Source of the DNA: Chloroflexaceae bacterium
GTDB taxonomy: Bacteria; Chloroflexota; Chloroflexia; Chloroflexales; Chloroflexaceae
Assembly (NCBI GenBank): GCA_028282325.1
Contig: JANQID010000048.1
Span: 1 to 64,000 of the forward strand
Direction of reading: 5' to 3'
Length of the DNA: 64,000 nt
Shown: piece after piece, positions 7,744-14,781 of the stretch
Layout of the letters: every line of letters starts with the position of its first letter
How positions within the stretch are numbered: the first letter of the stretch is position 1
Position numbers and translations under genes: made by a program
Notes under the pieces: generated by a model
Databases searched by the model: none
What the model was told of the DNA's origin: nothing
The model's input: only the letters and a program-made list of their open reading frames with translations

Positions 7744-9042
7744 ATGCAGCGACTCGCACTCGTGATTCTGGTTCTGGGTCTCCTGCTCAGTCTGGCGGGG
7801 CAACCGCCCGCCGCCCACGCGCAAATACCTCCGCCCAACGTGCGCGTGACCCAGATCGATACCAGCGCATATCCTGAGATTACGCTCTACGTCTCAGCGA
7901 CCGATGCCAATGGCCAGCCAATCGCCAATTTGAGCCGCGCCGATTTTGCCGTCACCGAGGACGGCGCGCCGGTCGATCTCATCGGCTTCAGCGGCGGAGC
8001 ATCATCGGGCGGCGCGCATCAGATCAACACCGCTTTGGTTATCGACCGTTCCGGTAGTATGCAAGATGAGCACAAACTCGACGGCGCCCAGGAAGCAGCC
8101 CGCGCGTTCGTCAACCAGATGCAATCCGGCGATTATACAACACTAATCGCCTTTAACCATCGCACCGGCACGCCCCAGACGTTTACCAACCAGCGCGACC
8201 GTCTCGAGCGCGCGATCGACCGCCTGCGCGCCGACGGCGGCACCGCTCTCTACGATGCGCTGGTCGCCGGAGTCGATGCGCTGGAGGCGCGAGAAGGACG
8301 CCGCGTGCTGCTCGTGCTCACCGACGGGCAAGATGAAGATAGCAACAGAAGTCTTGACACTGCGATTACCTACGCTAACGATTATGAGCAACCGGTCTAT
8401 GTTGTGGGTCTAGGGGAACGCAACAACAACGATATCAACGGCGTTGACGAAGATGTGCTGCGGCGCATCGCCGAGCAGACCGGTGGCGAGTACTTCTATG
8501 CGCCCGGCGCCGATGAACTCGCGGCGCTGTATGCCCGCCTGGCCGGCAACATTCAGGCCGAGTACGCTCTGACCTATCGAAGCCCGCGACCCTTCTACGA
8601 CGGCACACGGCGGGACATCCAGGTCAGCATCGGCGCTGCAATCAGTAGCGGCTCCTACACCGAACAACATCTGATCAACGTCCGGTCGAATCCACTGGTA
8701 GGCCTGCTATTGCTGCTCCCACTGCTCGGCATGCTCATCTTGCCGGGCATCAATCGCCGCAGAGGCTACAACCGCCCGACGCACGACTCGGCGGCGGCGC
8801 AATCAGCGCCCATCAGCCCGATTACTGTCACGCCTGGTGACGTACCGCGCTGCCGAGAGTGCGATGATCCATTGACGCCCGGCGCCCAATTTTGCAGCGC
8901 CTGCGGGACGGATCAGAACGGCGAGTCAGGCCCCACCGCCGAACGGCGAACGTTCTGTGATCAGTGCGGTCAGTCGCTGCGTCCCGGCGCACGTTTCTGC
9001 CCACGCTGCGGCGCGAGCATCCCGGCGCATCAACAAGCCTGA
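7744..9042 (+). CDS. secreted/membrane VWA-domain protein with C-terminal zinc ribbons
   Basis: A 432-residue protein. A signal peptide covers residues 1-27 (cut near AHAQ). A von Willebrand A domain follows, with the metal-binding MIDAS motif DRSGS at 101-105 and the later LLVLTDGQDED strand. A membrane helix (PLVGLLLLLPLLGMLILPG) lies near residue 320. The C-terminus carries two zinc ribbons, CRECDD..FCSACG and CDQCGQ..FCPRCG. The VWA part should be outside and the zinc ribbons inside the cell. The ATG at 7744 is chosen because GGAGG (7734-7738) lies 5 bases upstream and the signal peptide starts there. The FHA-like membrane gene follows after 10 bp, so the two probably work together. Confidence 0.85.
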   Translation: MQRLALVILVLGLLLSLAGQPPAAHAQIPPPNVRVTQIDTSAYPEITLYVSATDANGQPIANLSRADFAVTEDGAPVDLIGFSGGASSGGAHQINTALVIDRSGSMQDEHKLDGAQEAARAFVNQMQSGDYTTLIAFNHRTGTPQTFTNQRDRLERAIDRLRADGGTALYDALVAGVDALEAREGRRVLLVLTDGQDEDSNRSLDTAITYANDYEQPVYVVGLGERNNNDINGVDEDVLRRIAEQTGGEYFYAPGADELAALYARLAGNIQAEYALTYRSPRPFYDGTRRDIQVSIGAAISSGSYTEQHLINVRSNPLVGLLLLLPLLGMLILPGINRRRGYNRPTHDSAAAQSAPISPITVTPGDVPRCRECDDPLTPGAQFCSACGTDQNGESGPTAERRTFCDQCGQSLRPGARFCPRCGASIPAHQQA

Positions 9043-9052
9043 GGAGTAAGCA

Positions 9053-9919
9053 ATGAGCAAGCAACAGCAAATTTACTATACCGCTATCTTCGGCGGCCTG
9101 GGCGGACTGCTGGGCTGGTGGATCATCGGCAGCTTCGCGCTGCCCGACAATATCTGGCTTTATGTGACCATAGCCGGCGCAGGGTTAGGGCTCTTCATCG
9201 GCGGCATGATCGCCGCCAGCGACGGAGCAATAGTCAAACGCGCGCCCGTTCGCGCTATGCGCGACGGCATTCTGGGAGCGCTAGCGGGAGCGCTGGCCGG
9301 ATTGATCGGCCTGCTCATCGCCCAAGTAATCTGGTTCATTCTGCCCGGCGGCGGTTTTGTCGCACGCGCATTAAGCTGGATGCTGATGGGCATGCTGATC
9401 GGCATGGGCGATCTGCTGGTCAGCCGCCGCAAACAACGTGCGCTCTACGCCGGATTGGGCGGTTTAGGCGGCGGGCTGGTCGGCGGGTTAATCTACGAAG
9501 GACTGACCCAACTCTTCCTGGCCCAAAGCGGCGCAGCCCAGATCGCTCTGAGCGGGCTGGGCCTGATGATTGTCGGCGCGTGCATCGGCGGGTTGATACC
9601 GCTGGCGCGGCAGGTGTTCTCGCGCGGCGAGTTGCGCGTGCTCTCCGGCGAACAGCGCGGACTGGCGCGTGAAGTCACCGACCGCGCAACAATCGGGCGC
9701 TATGACGGCAACGATCTCTACCTGCCCGACGCAGGGATTGCCTGGAAACACGCCGTCGTTCACCGCGCCAACGGCGGATTTATGCTCGATGTCTTGCCTG
9801 TCGCGGAGTCGGCGGTGTACATTGGCGCACAACCGATTGCACCGGGAGACAAGCGAGCGCTGCATAGCGGCGACCAGTTGCGCATCGGCGAAGCGTTGGT
9901 CGAGTTTATCGCCAAATGA
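9053..9919 (+). CDS. polytopic membrane protein with C-terminal FHA-like domain
   Basis: A 288-residue protein. The first 190 residues form about six glycine-rich hydrophobic helices (for example FGGLGGLLGWWIIGSFALP). The last 90 residues resemble a forkhead-associated fold: REVTDRATIGRYDGNDLYLP matches the conserved GR..G.D core, followed by KHAVVHR. FHA domains bind phosphothreonine peptides. GAGGAG precedes the ATG. It is coupled to the VWA/zinc-ribbon gene. The pairing recalls VWA plus FHA sets that accompany Ser/Thr kinases, but no kinase is encoded here. Confidence 0.75.
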   Translation: MSKQQQIYYTAIFGGLGGLLGWWIIGSFALPDNIWLYVTIAGAGLGLFIGGMIAASDGAIVKRAPVRAMRDGILGALAGALAGLIGLLIAQVIWFILPGGGFVARALSWMLMGMLIGMGDLLVSRRKQRALYAGLGGLGGGLVGGLIYEGLTQLFLAQSGAAQIALSGLGLMIVGACIGGLIPLARQVFSRGELRVLSGEQRGLAREVTDRATIGRYDGNDLYLPDAGIAWKHAVVHRANGGFMLDVLPVAESAVYIGAQPIAPGDKRALHSGDQLRIGEALVEFIAK

Positions 9920-9927
9920 ACCTTAAT

Positions 9928-9993
9928 GCCGGACAGGCGGAGCGAACAGCGCAAACTTGACCAACAAAACGGCTATCGCTTCGCTTGTCCGGC
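9928..9993 (+). terminator. inverted repeat, possible terminator after the FHA gene
   Basis: GCCGGACAGGCGGAGCGA (9928-9945) pairs with TCGCTTCGCTTGTCCGGC (9976-9993) with two mismatches and a 30-nt loop. There is no T-run, so rho-independent termination is uncertain. Confidence 0.4.
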
Positions 9994-10061
9994 CAATCAC
10001 ACTATCCCGCGCTTCCTCCGTTTTTCCGCATAGGAAAACGATCTTTTCCGCTTTACCGGCG

Positions 10062-10090
10062 TTGACACCTCCTGCATGCCGTGCTATACT
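10062..10090 (+). promoter_or_regulatory. sigma70-type promoter for the cox2-like/ctaAB genes
   Basis: TTGACA (10062-10067), exactly 17 bp, then TATACT (10085-10090). The first gene starts at 10165, leaving a leader of about 68 nt. This is the best consensus promoter in the window. Confidence 0.75.
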
Positions 10091-10164
10091 ACACCCAACA
10101 TTTTTTGTGAAGAAACACACGATCAATATACCCGCCCCCGCGCGGACATGGCCAGGAGACTGTT

Positions 10165-10401
10165 ATGGTTGAATTAGATCTTTTGAGCGGTATCAACTGG
10201 CTGATCTTCTGGTCAGCCGCGCTTGTTTTCGTCCTCGTTCAAAGTTTGCTGGTCTATTCGGCGGTGCGCTTTCGGCGCTCCGGTCGCCAACCCGCCGAGA
10301 CGTTCGGCAAAACCCGACTCGACCTGATCTGGGCTATCGGCCCGGCGATCGTGATGGCGGGGTTCTTCGTCTTCTCGCTCCAGGCTATGCTCGCAGGCTA
10401 A
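10165..10401 (+). CDS. small membrane protein like the N-terminal helices of cytochrome c oxidase subunit II
   Basis: A 78-residue protein with two membrane helices. The segment VRFRRSGRQPAETFGKTRLD then LIWAIGPAIV closely follows the YRRR..PP..HGNTRLEIIWTVIPA pattern between the two helices of oxidase subunit II, but the CuA-binding cupredoxin domain is absent. It precedes the heme A/heme O synthase fusion by 64 bp, and a strong promoter lies upstream. It may be an assembly factor or a small oxidase subunit; the role is inferred from context. A CAGGAG-type site precedes the ATG. Confidence 0.7.
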   Translation: MVELDLLSGINWLIFWSAALVFVLVQSLLVYSAVRFRRSGRQPAETFGKTRLDLIWAIGPAIVMAGFFVFSLQAMLAG

Positions 10402-10465
10402 TACGTCGTCGACATAGCCGTACCAGCGTAGCACGGCCATATGTTAAACAATTCCAGGGCAAGCT

Positions 10466-12310
10466 ATGACTTCTCCGTCACGAACTGCGCAATACCAACG
10501 CCTCTTGATCGCCAGTGTATTTGCTGTCGCTGTGTTGACCTTGCTGGGGGGCATCGTGCGGATCACCGGAAGCGGCAATGGATGTCCCGACTGGCCGCTT
10601 TGCTACGGTCAACTCCTTCCGCCGCCCCAGCCTGAAGCCTGGATTAATTTCTCCCATCGCTTGGGATCGCTCGGTGTCAGCTTGCTGCTTATGGCAACGA
10701 CTATCGCCGCCTGGCTGCGACGCTACTCCAACCGTTGGACGAGCGTTCCTCCGCTGTTCTTACCGCTGCTGCTGCTGCTGCAAATCTTGCTCGGTGGCGT
10801 AATGACCGCCCTAAATATGCCCGCGCTGGCCGTTGTGATGCACCTGGGGCTGGCGTTGCTGATGCTGGCCGCCTTGCTCGTACCGGCGACGGCGCTCACC
10901 GTTGCCGATGAACGACGCGAACAGCGACTGGGTGGTCAGACCGCTCGCCAGTCCCGTCGCTACACAGCGGCGGCAATCGGCGCGGCAGCGGCAACCTGGC
11001 TGATGGCGTTGAGCGGCGGCGGCGTGGCTGCCAGCGACGCTGGTCTGGCCTGCAACGGCTTCCCTGATTGCAACGGCCAACTCCTACCTCTCTGGGGCGG
11101 CGCCGACATTGCGATAAACTCACTGCACCGGGGTGCAACGGCGGTCGTCGGCCTGCTCATCGCGTGGCTCTTCTGGCGTACCTGGAAAACGCGGCGCGAC
11201 GATCAACTGTTGACACGCACGATCTCGACGGCCCTGGCGCTGACGCTGAGTATGGCCAGCATCGGCGCGCTCAACGCGCTGCTGGAATTGCCGCCCGCGC
11301 TGCGTATCCTGCACCAGGGTCTGGCACTGGCCCTGTGGAGCGCGATGGTTGTATTCGGCACGCTGTCGCTGCGTCGCCCCATTCCCGCTGCCGAGTGTTC
11401 TACAATCAACGCCGCAGCGACAAAAACCGCCATCGCCGCGAAACAACCCTCGCTGATCGCCGATTATATCAGCCTGACCAAACCCAAAGTCATTTCGCTG
11501 TTGCTGGTCACCACCCTGGCCGCAATGTTCATCACCGACCAGGGTTTGCCATCGCTCGGACTGATCGCCTGGACGATGATCGGCGGCTACCTGGCCGCTG
11601 GCGGAGCGGGCGCGATCAACTGCACGTTCGACAGCGACATCGACATTAATATGGGACGCACCAGCCGCCGCCCGGTGCCGAGCGGGCGCATCTCGCGGCG
11701 CAATGCATTCCTGTTTGGTCTGGCGCTTAGCGCTATCGCCTTTGTTGTTTTGGCAGCGTTTACAACATTGCTCGCGGCCATACTGGCGATGATCGGCGTC
11801 GTCTACTACGCCCTGCTCTACACCCGCTGGCTCAAGCGCTCCACCTGGCAAAACATTGTCATCGGCGGCGGCGCTGGCGCCATTCCGCCCCTGGTAGGAT
11901 GGACCGCCGTGACCGGCTCGTTGAGCTTGCCCGCGATCCTGCTCTTCGTGATTGTCTTCTACTGGACGCCGCCGCATTTCTGGGCGCTGGCGCTGGTGAA
12001 ACAGAAAGACTACGCCCGCGCTGGCGTGCCAATGCTGCCCGTCGTCGCCGGAGACGAAGAGACCCGCTGGCAGATCCTGCTCTACTCGTTGCTGCTGGTC
12101 TTCCTCAGCCTGCTGCTGACCCCGCTGCGCGCGATGGGGCCCATCTACCTGTTGCTGGCACTGGCTTTGGGCGGCCTGTTTATGCGCTACGCCTGGAACG
12201 TCTGGCGCGATGGCAGCCAGACGCACATCTGGGGGCTGTACAAATACTCACTGCTCTATCTGGCGTTGCTCTTCGTCGCAATGGTGATCGACCGTCTGGT
12301 TTTGGCATAA
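10466..12310 (+). CDS. ctaAB: fused heme A synthase / protoheme IX farnesyltransferase
   Basis: A 614-residue membrane fusion protein. Residues 1 to about 310 are CtaA/COX15, which oxidises heme O to heme A; they show GGIVRITGSGNGCPDWPLCY near the start and a second GLACNGFPDC motif in the other half. From about residue 330 the protein is CtaB/COX10, which farnesylates heme b: SLTKPKVISLLLVTT, then the UbiA-type NCTFDSDID near 384 and the later WTPPHFWALAL motif. Joining consecutive pathway steps in one chain is known from Chloroflexus and Roseiflexus. It supplies heme A to aa3-type oxidases; no oxidase catalytic subunits are in the window. Confidence 0.95.
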   Translation: MTSPSRTAQYQRLLIASVFAVAVLTLLGGIVRITGSGNGCPDWPLCYGQLLPPPQPEAWINFSHRLGSLGVSLLLMATTIAAWLRRYSNRWTSVPPLFLPLLLLLQILLGGVMTALNMPALAVVMHLGLALLMLAALLVPATALTVADERREQRLGGQTARQSRRYTAAAIGAAAATWLMALSGGGVAASDAGLACNGFPDCNGQLLPLWGGADIAINSLHRGATAVVGLLIAWLFWRTWKTRRDDQLLTRTISTALALTLSMASIGALNALLELPPALRILHQGLALALWSAMVVFGTLSLRRPIPAAECSTINAAATKTAIAAKQPSLIADYISLTKPKVISLLLVTTLAAMFITDQGLPSLGLIAWTMIGGYLAAGGAGAINCTFDSDIDINMGRTSRRPVPSGRISRRNAFLFGLALSAIAFVVLAAFTTLLAAILAMIGVVYYALLYTRWLKRSTWQNIVIGGGAGAIPPLVGWTAVTGSLSLPAILLFVIVFYWTPPHFWALALVKQKDYARAGVPMLPVVAGDEETRWQILLYSLLLVFLSLLLTPLRAMGPIYLLLALALGGLFMRYAWNVWRDGSQTHIWGLYKYSLLYLALLFVAMVIDRLVLA

Positions 12311-12363
12311 CTGGCACCGCCTGATTGTTACAAAAGGTACAACTAGTTATTCCCTTCAATATC

Positions 12364-12372
12364 TGGTATACT
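12364..12372 (+). promoter_or_regulatory. extended -10 promoter for the Fe-S insertion gene
   Basis: TGG followed directly by TATACT (12367-12372). The -35 region, TAGTTA at 17 bp, is weak, as is usual for extended -10 promoters. The ATG is at 12439. Confidence 0.55.
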
Positions 12373-12438
12373 GTCAATCGCGTTATTTAGATTATTCCCT
12401 AACGGTATGGCAACGCAAAATGTAAGGAGGAGCTACGG

Positions 12439-12879
12439 ATGGCGACCATCGAGCAAGATATGATCCGGGAGCAGGCGTCTATCGCCCCTCTACTGACAAT
12501 TAGCGAGACGGCCGCGCAACGACTACTTGCGATGATGCGCGAGAAAGAACTCGAAGGGTATTCCCTGCGTGTCTTCGTTGCGGGCGGCGGCTGCTCCGGT
12601 TTGCAATATGGTATGACATTTGACAATGAGATACGCGAGGATGAGCACACCCTGGCAGCATATGGGCTCAGCATGATTATCGATCCCGTCAGTGCGCGCT
12701 ATATCACCGGTGCATCGATTGACTACGTCGATAACATTATGGGCGGCGGCTTCAAGATTGACAACCCGAACGCCGTCGCATCGTGCGGTTGCGGCCACTC
12801 ATTCCGCACCGACGAAGGCGCCGATGACGCCGATGCATCCGGCGGTTACGGCTGCTCATCGTCATCTTGCAGTCGATAG
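12439..12879 (+). CDS. erpA: iron-sulfur cluster insertion protein, ErpA/IscA/HesB family
   Basis: A 146-residue A-type Fe-S carrier that hands clusters to apo-enzymes in the cytoplasm. The three family cysteines are present: one in GGGCSGLQYGM and two in the CGCGHSF motif. The core of about 105 residues is normal. The N-terminal 20 residues and the Ser/Gly/Cys-rich tail (GYGCSSSSCSR) are additions, and the tail adds two cysteines that could also touch metal. AAGGAGG lies 9 bases upstream of the ATG. The gene is closed by a perfect hairpin at 12889-12916. The symbol is by family; IscA-type is equally possible. Confidence 0.9.
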   Translation: MATIEQDMIREQASIAPLLTISETAAQRLLAMMREKELEGYSLRVFVAGGGCSGLQYGMTFDNEIREDEHTLAAYGLSMIIDPVSARYITGASIDYVDNIMGGGFKIDNPNAVASCGCGHSFRTDEGADDADASGGYGCSSSSCSR

Positions 12880-12888
12880 AATTCCTTT

Positions 12889-12916
12889 GAGGGGCAAGAT
12901 GACTATCTTGCCCCTC
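12889..12916 (+). terminator. perfect 12-bp hairpin after erpA
   Basis: GAGGGGCAAGAT (12889-12900) and ATCTTGCCCCTC (12905-12916) with a 4-nt loop. It lacks a clear T-run. It sits between the erpA stop and the likely start of the DUF309 gene, so it either ends erpA or moderates expression of the next gene. Confidence 0.65.
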
Positions 12917-12928
12917 ATAACGCTTCTA

Positions 12929-13285
12929 ATGAACTATCCCCCGGCCTACTTCGAAGGCATACGTCTATTCAACGCCGGACATTTCTGGCACGCTCACGAG
13001 CAATGGGAGTTTTGCTGGCTCAAATCGGTTGAACCAAACGCGACGTTCTACAAGGGTATTATCCAGGCGGCGGCGGCGCTGGTAAAGTGGCATCAGGGCA
13101 ATCGATGCGGCATGCAGCGCAACTGGGCGAAGAGTCGCCGCAAACTGCGTCAGTTGCCCGACCATTTCCAGGGCCTTGACATACAAGCGCTGATTATGGC
13201 AATGGATCAATTTGTCGCCGCCCAGACCGCCAATGCCAACGACATCCCGCCGCCGCTGCTGACGTTGCACATTCTCGAAGGCTGA
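12929..13285 (+). CDS. DUF309 family protein
   Basis: A 118-residue protein beginning MNYPPAYFEGIRLFNAGHFW then HAHEQWE, the signature of DUF309: a small helical domain with conserved His-Glu pairs, found in many Chloroflexota and cyanobacteria, with no firmly known function. An earlier in-frame ATG at 12899 lies inside the hairpin at 12889-12916, so the ATG at 12929 is preferred. Neither has a good ribosome site. The protein is predicted to be soluble. Confidence 0.8.
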   Translation: MNYPPAYFEGIRLFNAGHFWHAHEQWEFCWLKSVEPNATFYKGIIQAAAALVKWHQGNRCGMQRNWAKSRRKLRQLPDHFQGLDIQALIMAMDQFVAAQTANANDIPPPLLTLHILEG

Positions 13286-13319
13286 TGTTTGGGCTGTGAA
13301 TCCAAAGGCCGATCCAGTG

Positions 13320-13328
13320 TGCTATAAT
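13320..13328 (+). promoter_or_regulatory. extended -10 promoter for the TPR gene
   Basis: TGC followed by a perfect TATAAT (13323-13328). No -35 match is evident. The ATG is at 13369, giving a leader of about 35 nt. Confidence 0.6.
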
Positions 13329-13368
13329 ACGAATCAAGCTAACAAATCCCCAGATTGAGAGGCCAGCA

Positions 13369-14649
13369 ATGCTGGACGAATTCAGACGCGAGGAAGCGCT
13401 CCGTCATTTTCAACGCGGTTTAGCTCTCGAACGAGCGAACCGCCTTACAGAAGCCGTAGAAGAATATCGCCAGGCAATCACCCATGATCCGCATCTTGGC
13501 GAGGCCCATAATGCGCTGGGGTTCTACTATCAGCGTCACGGCCTGCTGGCCAAAGCCGCTGAAGAATTTCACACCGTCGCCAATCTCGAAGCCACGTTCC
13601 TGGCGTATTTTAATGTCGGCTATATTCTGGTCGAATTGGAGCGTTATGAAGAAGCGCTTAACGCTTTTCAACAATGTCTGCAACTCTCGCCCGACGACTC
13701 GGCCACGCATTACGAGATCGGGCTGATCTATTTCTCACGCGGCGAATTTAGCGATGCGCTCAACTATTTGCAACGACCTCTGAATAGCTACCCTGAAGAC
13801 TGGGAAATCCACAACTTGATCGGCAAGTGCCACATTGGCCTGCGACACTACGAAGATGCGCTGAGTGTTTTCGGTCGCGCGTTGGGTCTGGCAAACACTC
13901 CCCAGGCCCAGGCCGAAGTGATCGAGAATATTTCCACTGTCGAACGCCATCGCGAATTTCGCAATTTGAACAGCGCCAAAGATCAGTTGTATGCTGAAGA
14001 CGGTGTGGTCTATCTCGGCTCCTCGCAGGATGATGGCCTTTCAGTCGCCGAGTTTGAAGAATATCACTTCACCTATCCGGATATCGGGACAACGCTCCAG
14101 CGATTTCTGGCGCTCCAGGAAAGCTATCGCTGGCAATTCACCGCGATTGTGTCGGTGGATCGGTTGGCGCGCCCGCTCGCACTCGCCATTAGCCAACTCT
14201 TGAACATCCCGTTACGTTCAGTCAAAGAACTCCAATCCGACGATATGGCTCTTTTGGTTATGGCCGTCGCCAGAGAGACCGAGTTGCTACTGCTGACCCT
14301 GGAGCATATGCCTTGCTCATCGATCTCCTTTTGCCTGGGGCTGAACTGGCTCCGGCACAACCACCGCCGGATCTACCCTGAAGTCATCGGCATAGCCGCT
14401 CGGAAAGCCAGCAGCGTACCGTGGGAACCAGAACTACGCCGCTTGCACGCCGATGGGGCACCGTCGCACCAGATCAACGCCTGTATCGATGCGGCAACTG
14501 AGCAGATTATTCAGGCAGTGCATGAAACCCCGCTCGACATCAATCTGCCCAAACAAATGCGTTACTACACACGCCAGCACCGGCGGCTCAGCTTTCCCAC
14601 ATTGTCCGAAGCCTGCATAATTGAACGATCCGAAGCCTCGCACGTCTAA
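13369..14649 (+). CDS. TPR protein with an uncharacterised C-terminal domain
   Basis: A 426-residue soluble protein. Residues 1 to about 200 hold about five tetratricopeptide repeats, for example LTEAVEEYRQAITHDPHLGE and YEEALNAFQQCLQLSPDDS, a protein-docking surface. Residues about 210-400 form a separate alpha/beta domain. Its stretch ISQLLNIPLRSVKELQSDDM hints at a phosphoribosyltransferase-like fold, but the diagnostic acidic PRPP loop is not visible, so I do not assign an enzyme. It has its own extended -10 promoter and precedes the TPR-RsbU phosphatase gene on the same strand, though that gene also seems to have its own promoter. Confidence 0.75.
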   Translation: MLDEFRREEALRHFQRGLALERANRLTEAVEEYRQAITHDPHLGEAHNALGFYYQRHGLLAKAAEEFHTVANLEATFLAYFNVGYILVELERYEEALNAFQQCLQLSPDDSATHYEIGLIYFSRGEFSDALNYLQRPLNSYPEDWEIHNLIGKCHIGLRHYEDALSVFGRALGLANTPQAQAEVIENISTVERHREFRNLNSAKDQLYAEDGVVYLGSSQDDGLSVAEFEEYHFTYPDIGTTLQRFLALQESYRWQFTAIVSVDRLARPLALAISQLLNIPLRSVKELQSDDMALLVMAVARETELLLLTLEHMPCSSISFCLGLNWLRHNHRRIYPEVIGIAARKASSVPWEPELRRLHADGAPSHQINACIDAATEQIIQAVHETPLDINLPKQMRYYTRQHRRLSFPTLSEACIIERSEASHV

Positions 14650-14691
14650 CTGTCCCCGCATCACTCCTTAACCGCCTGAACATCATTTGTG

Positions 14692-14700
14692 TGGTACAAT
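14692..14700 (+). promoter_or_regulatory. extended -10 promoter for the TPR-phosphatase gene
   Basis: TGG followed by TACAAT (14695-14700), 81 bp before the ATG at 14782. There is no good -35. Confidence 0.5.
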
Positions 14701-14781
14701 CGCGCGTAGTAAAGCCCTGTTGAAGCTACGGCGCGATGCAAGCGCGCAACATAGATCTAAACAATCGCACGAGGCTGCGTT

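Noticed and set aside
10441-10635. Small frame starting ATG 10441 ahead of ctaAB
   Set aside because: It overlaps the well-supported CtaA start in another frame and has no family features.
11120-12226. 368-codon minus-strand frame inside ctaAB
   Set aside because: Shadow of a well-recognised membrane enzyme; the translation is Gln/Arg-rich low-complexity sequence.
12692-12928. 5' extension of the DUF309 frame into erpA
   Set aside because: Overlaps erpA coding sequence and gives no DUF309-like residues; the domain begins right after 12929.
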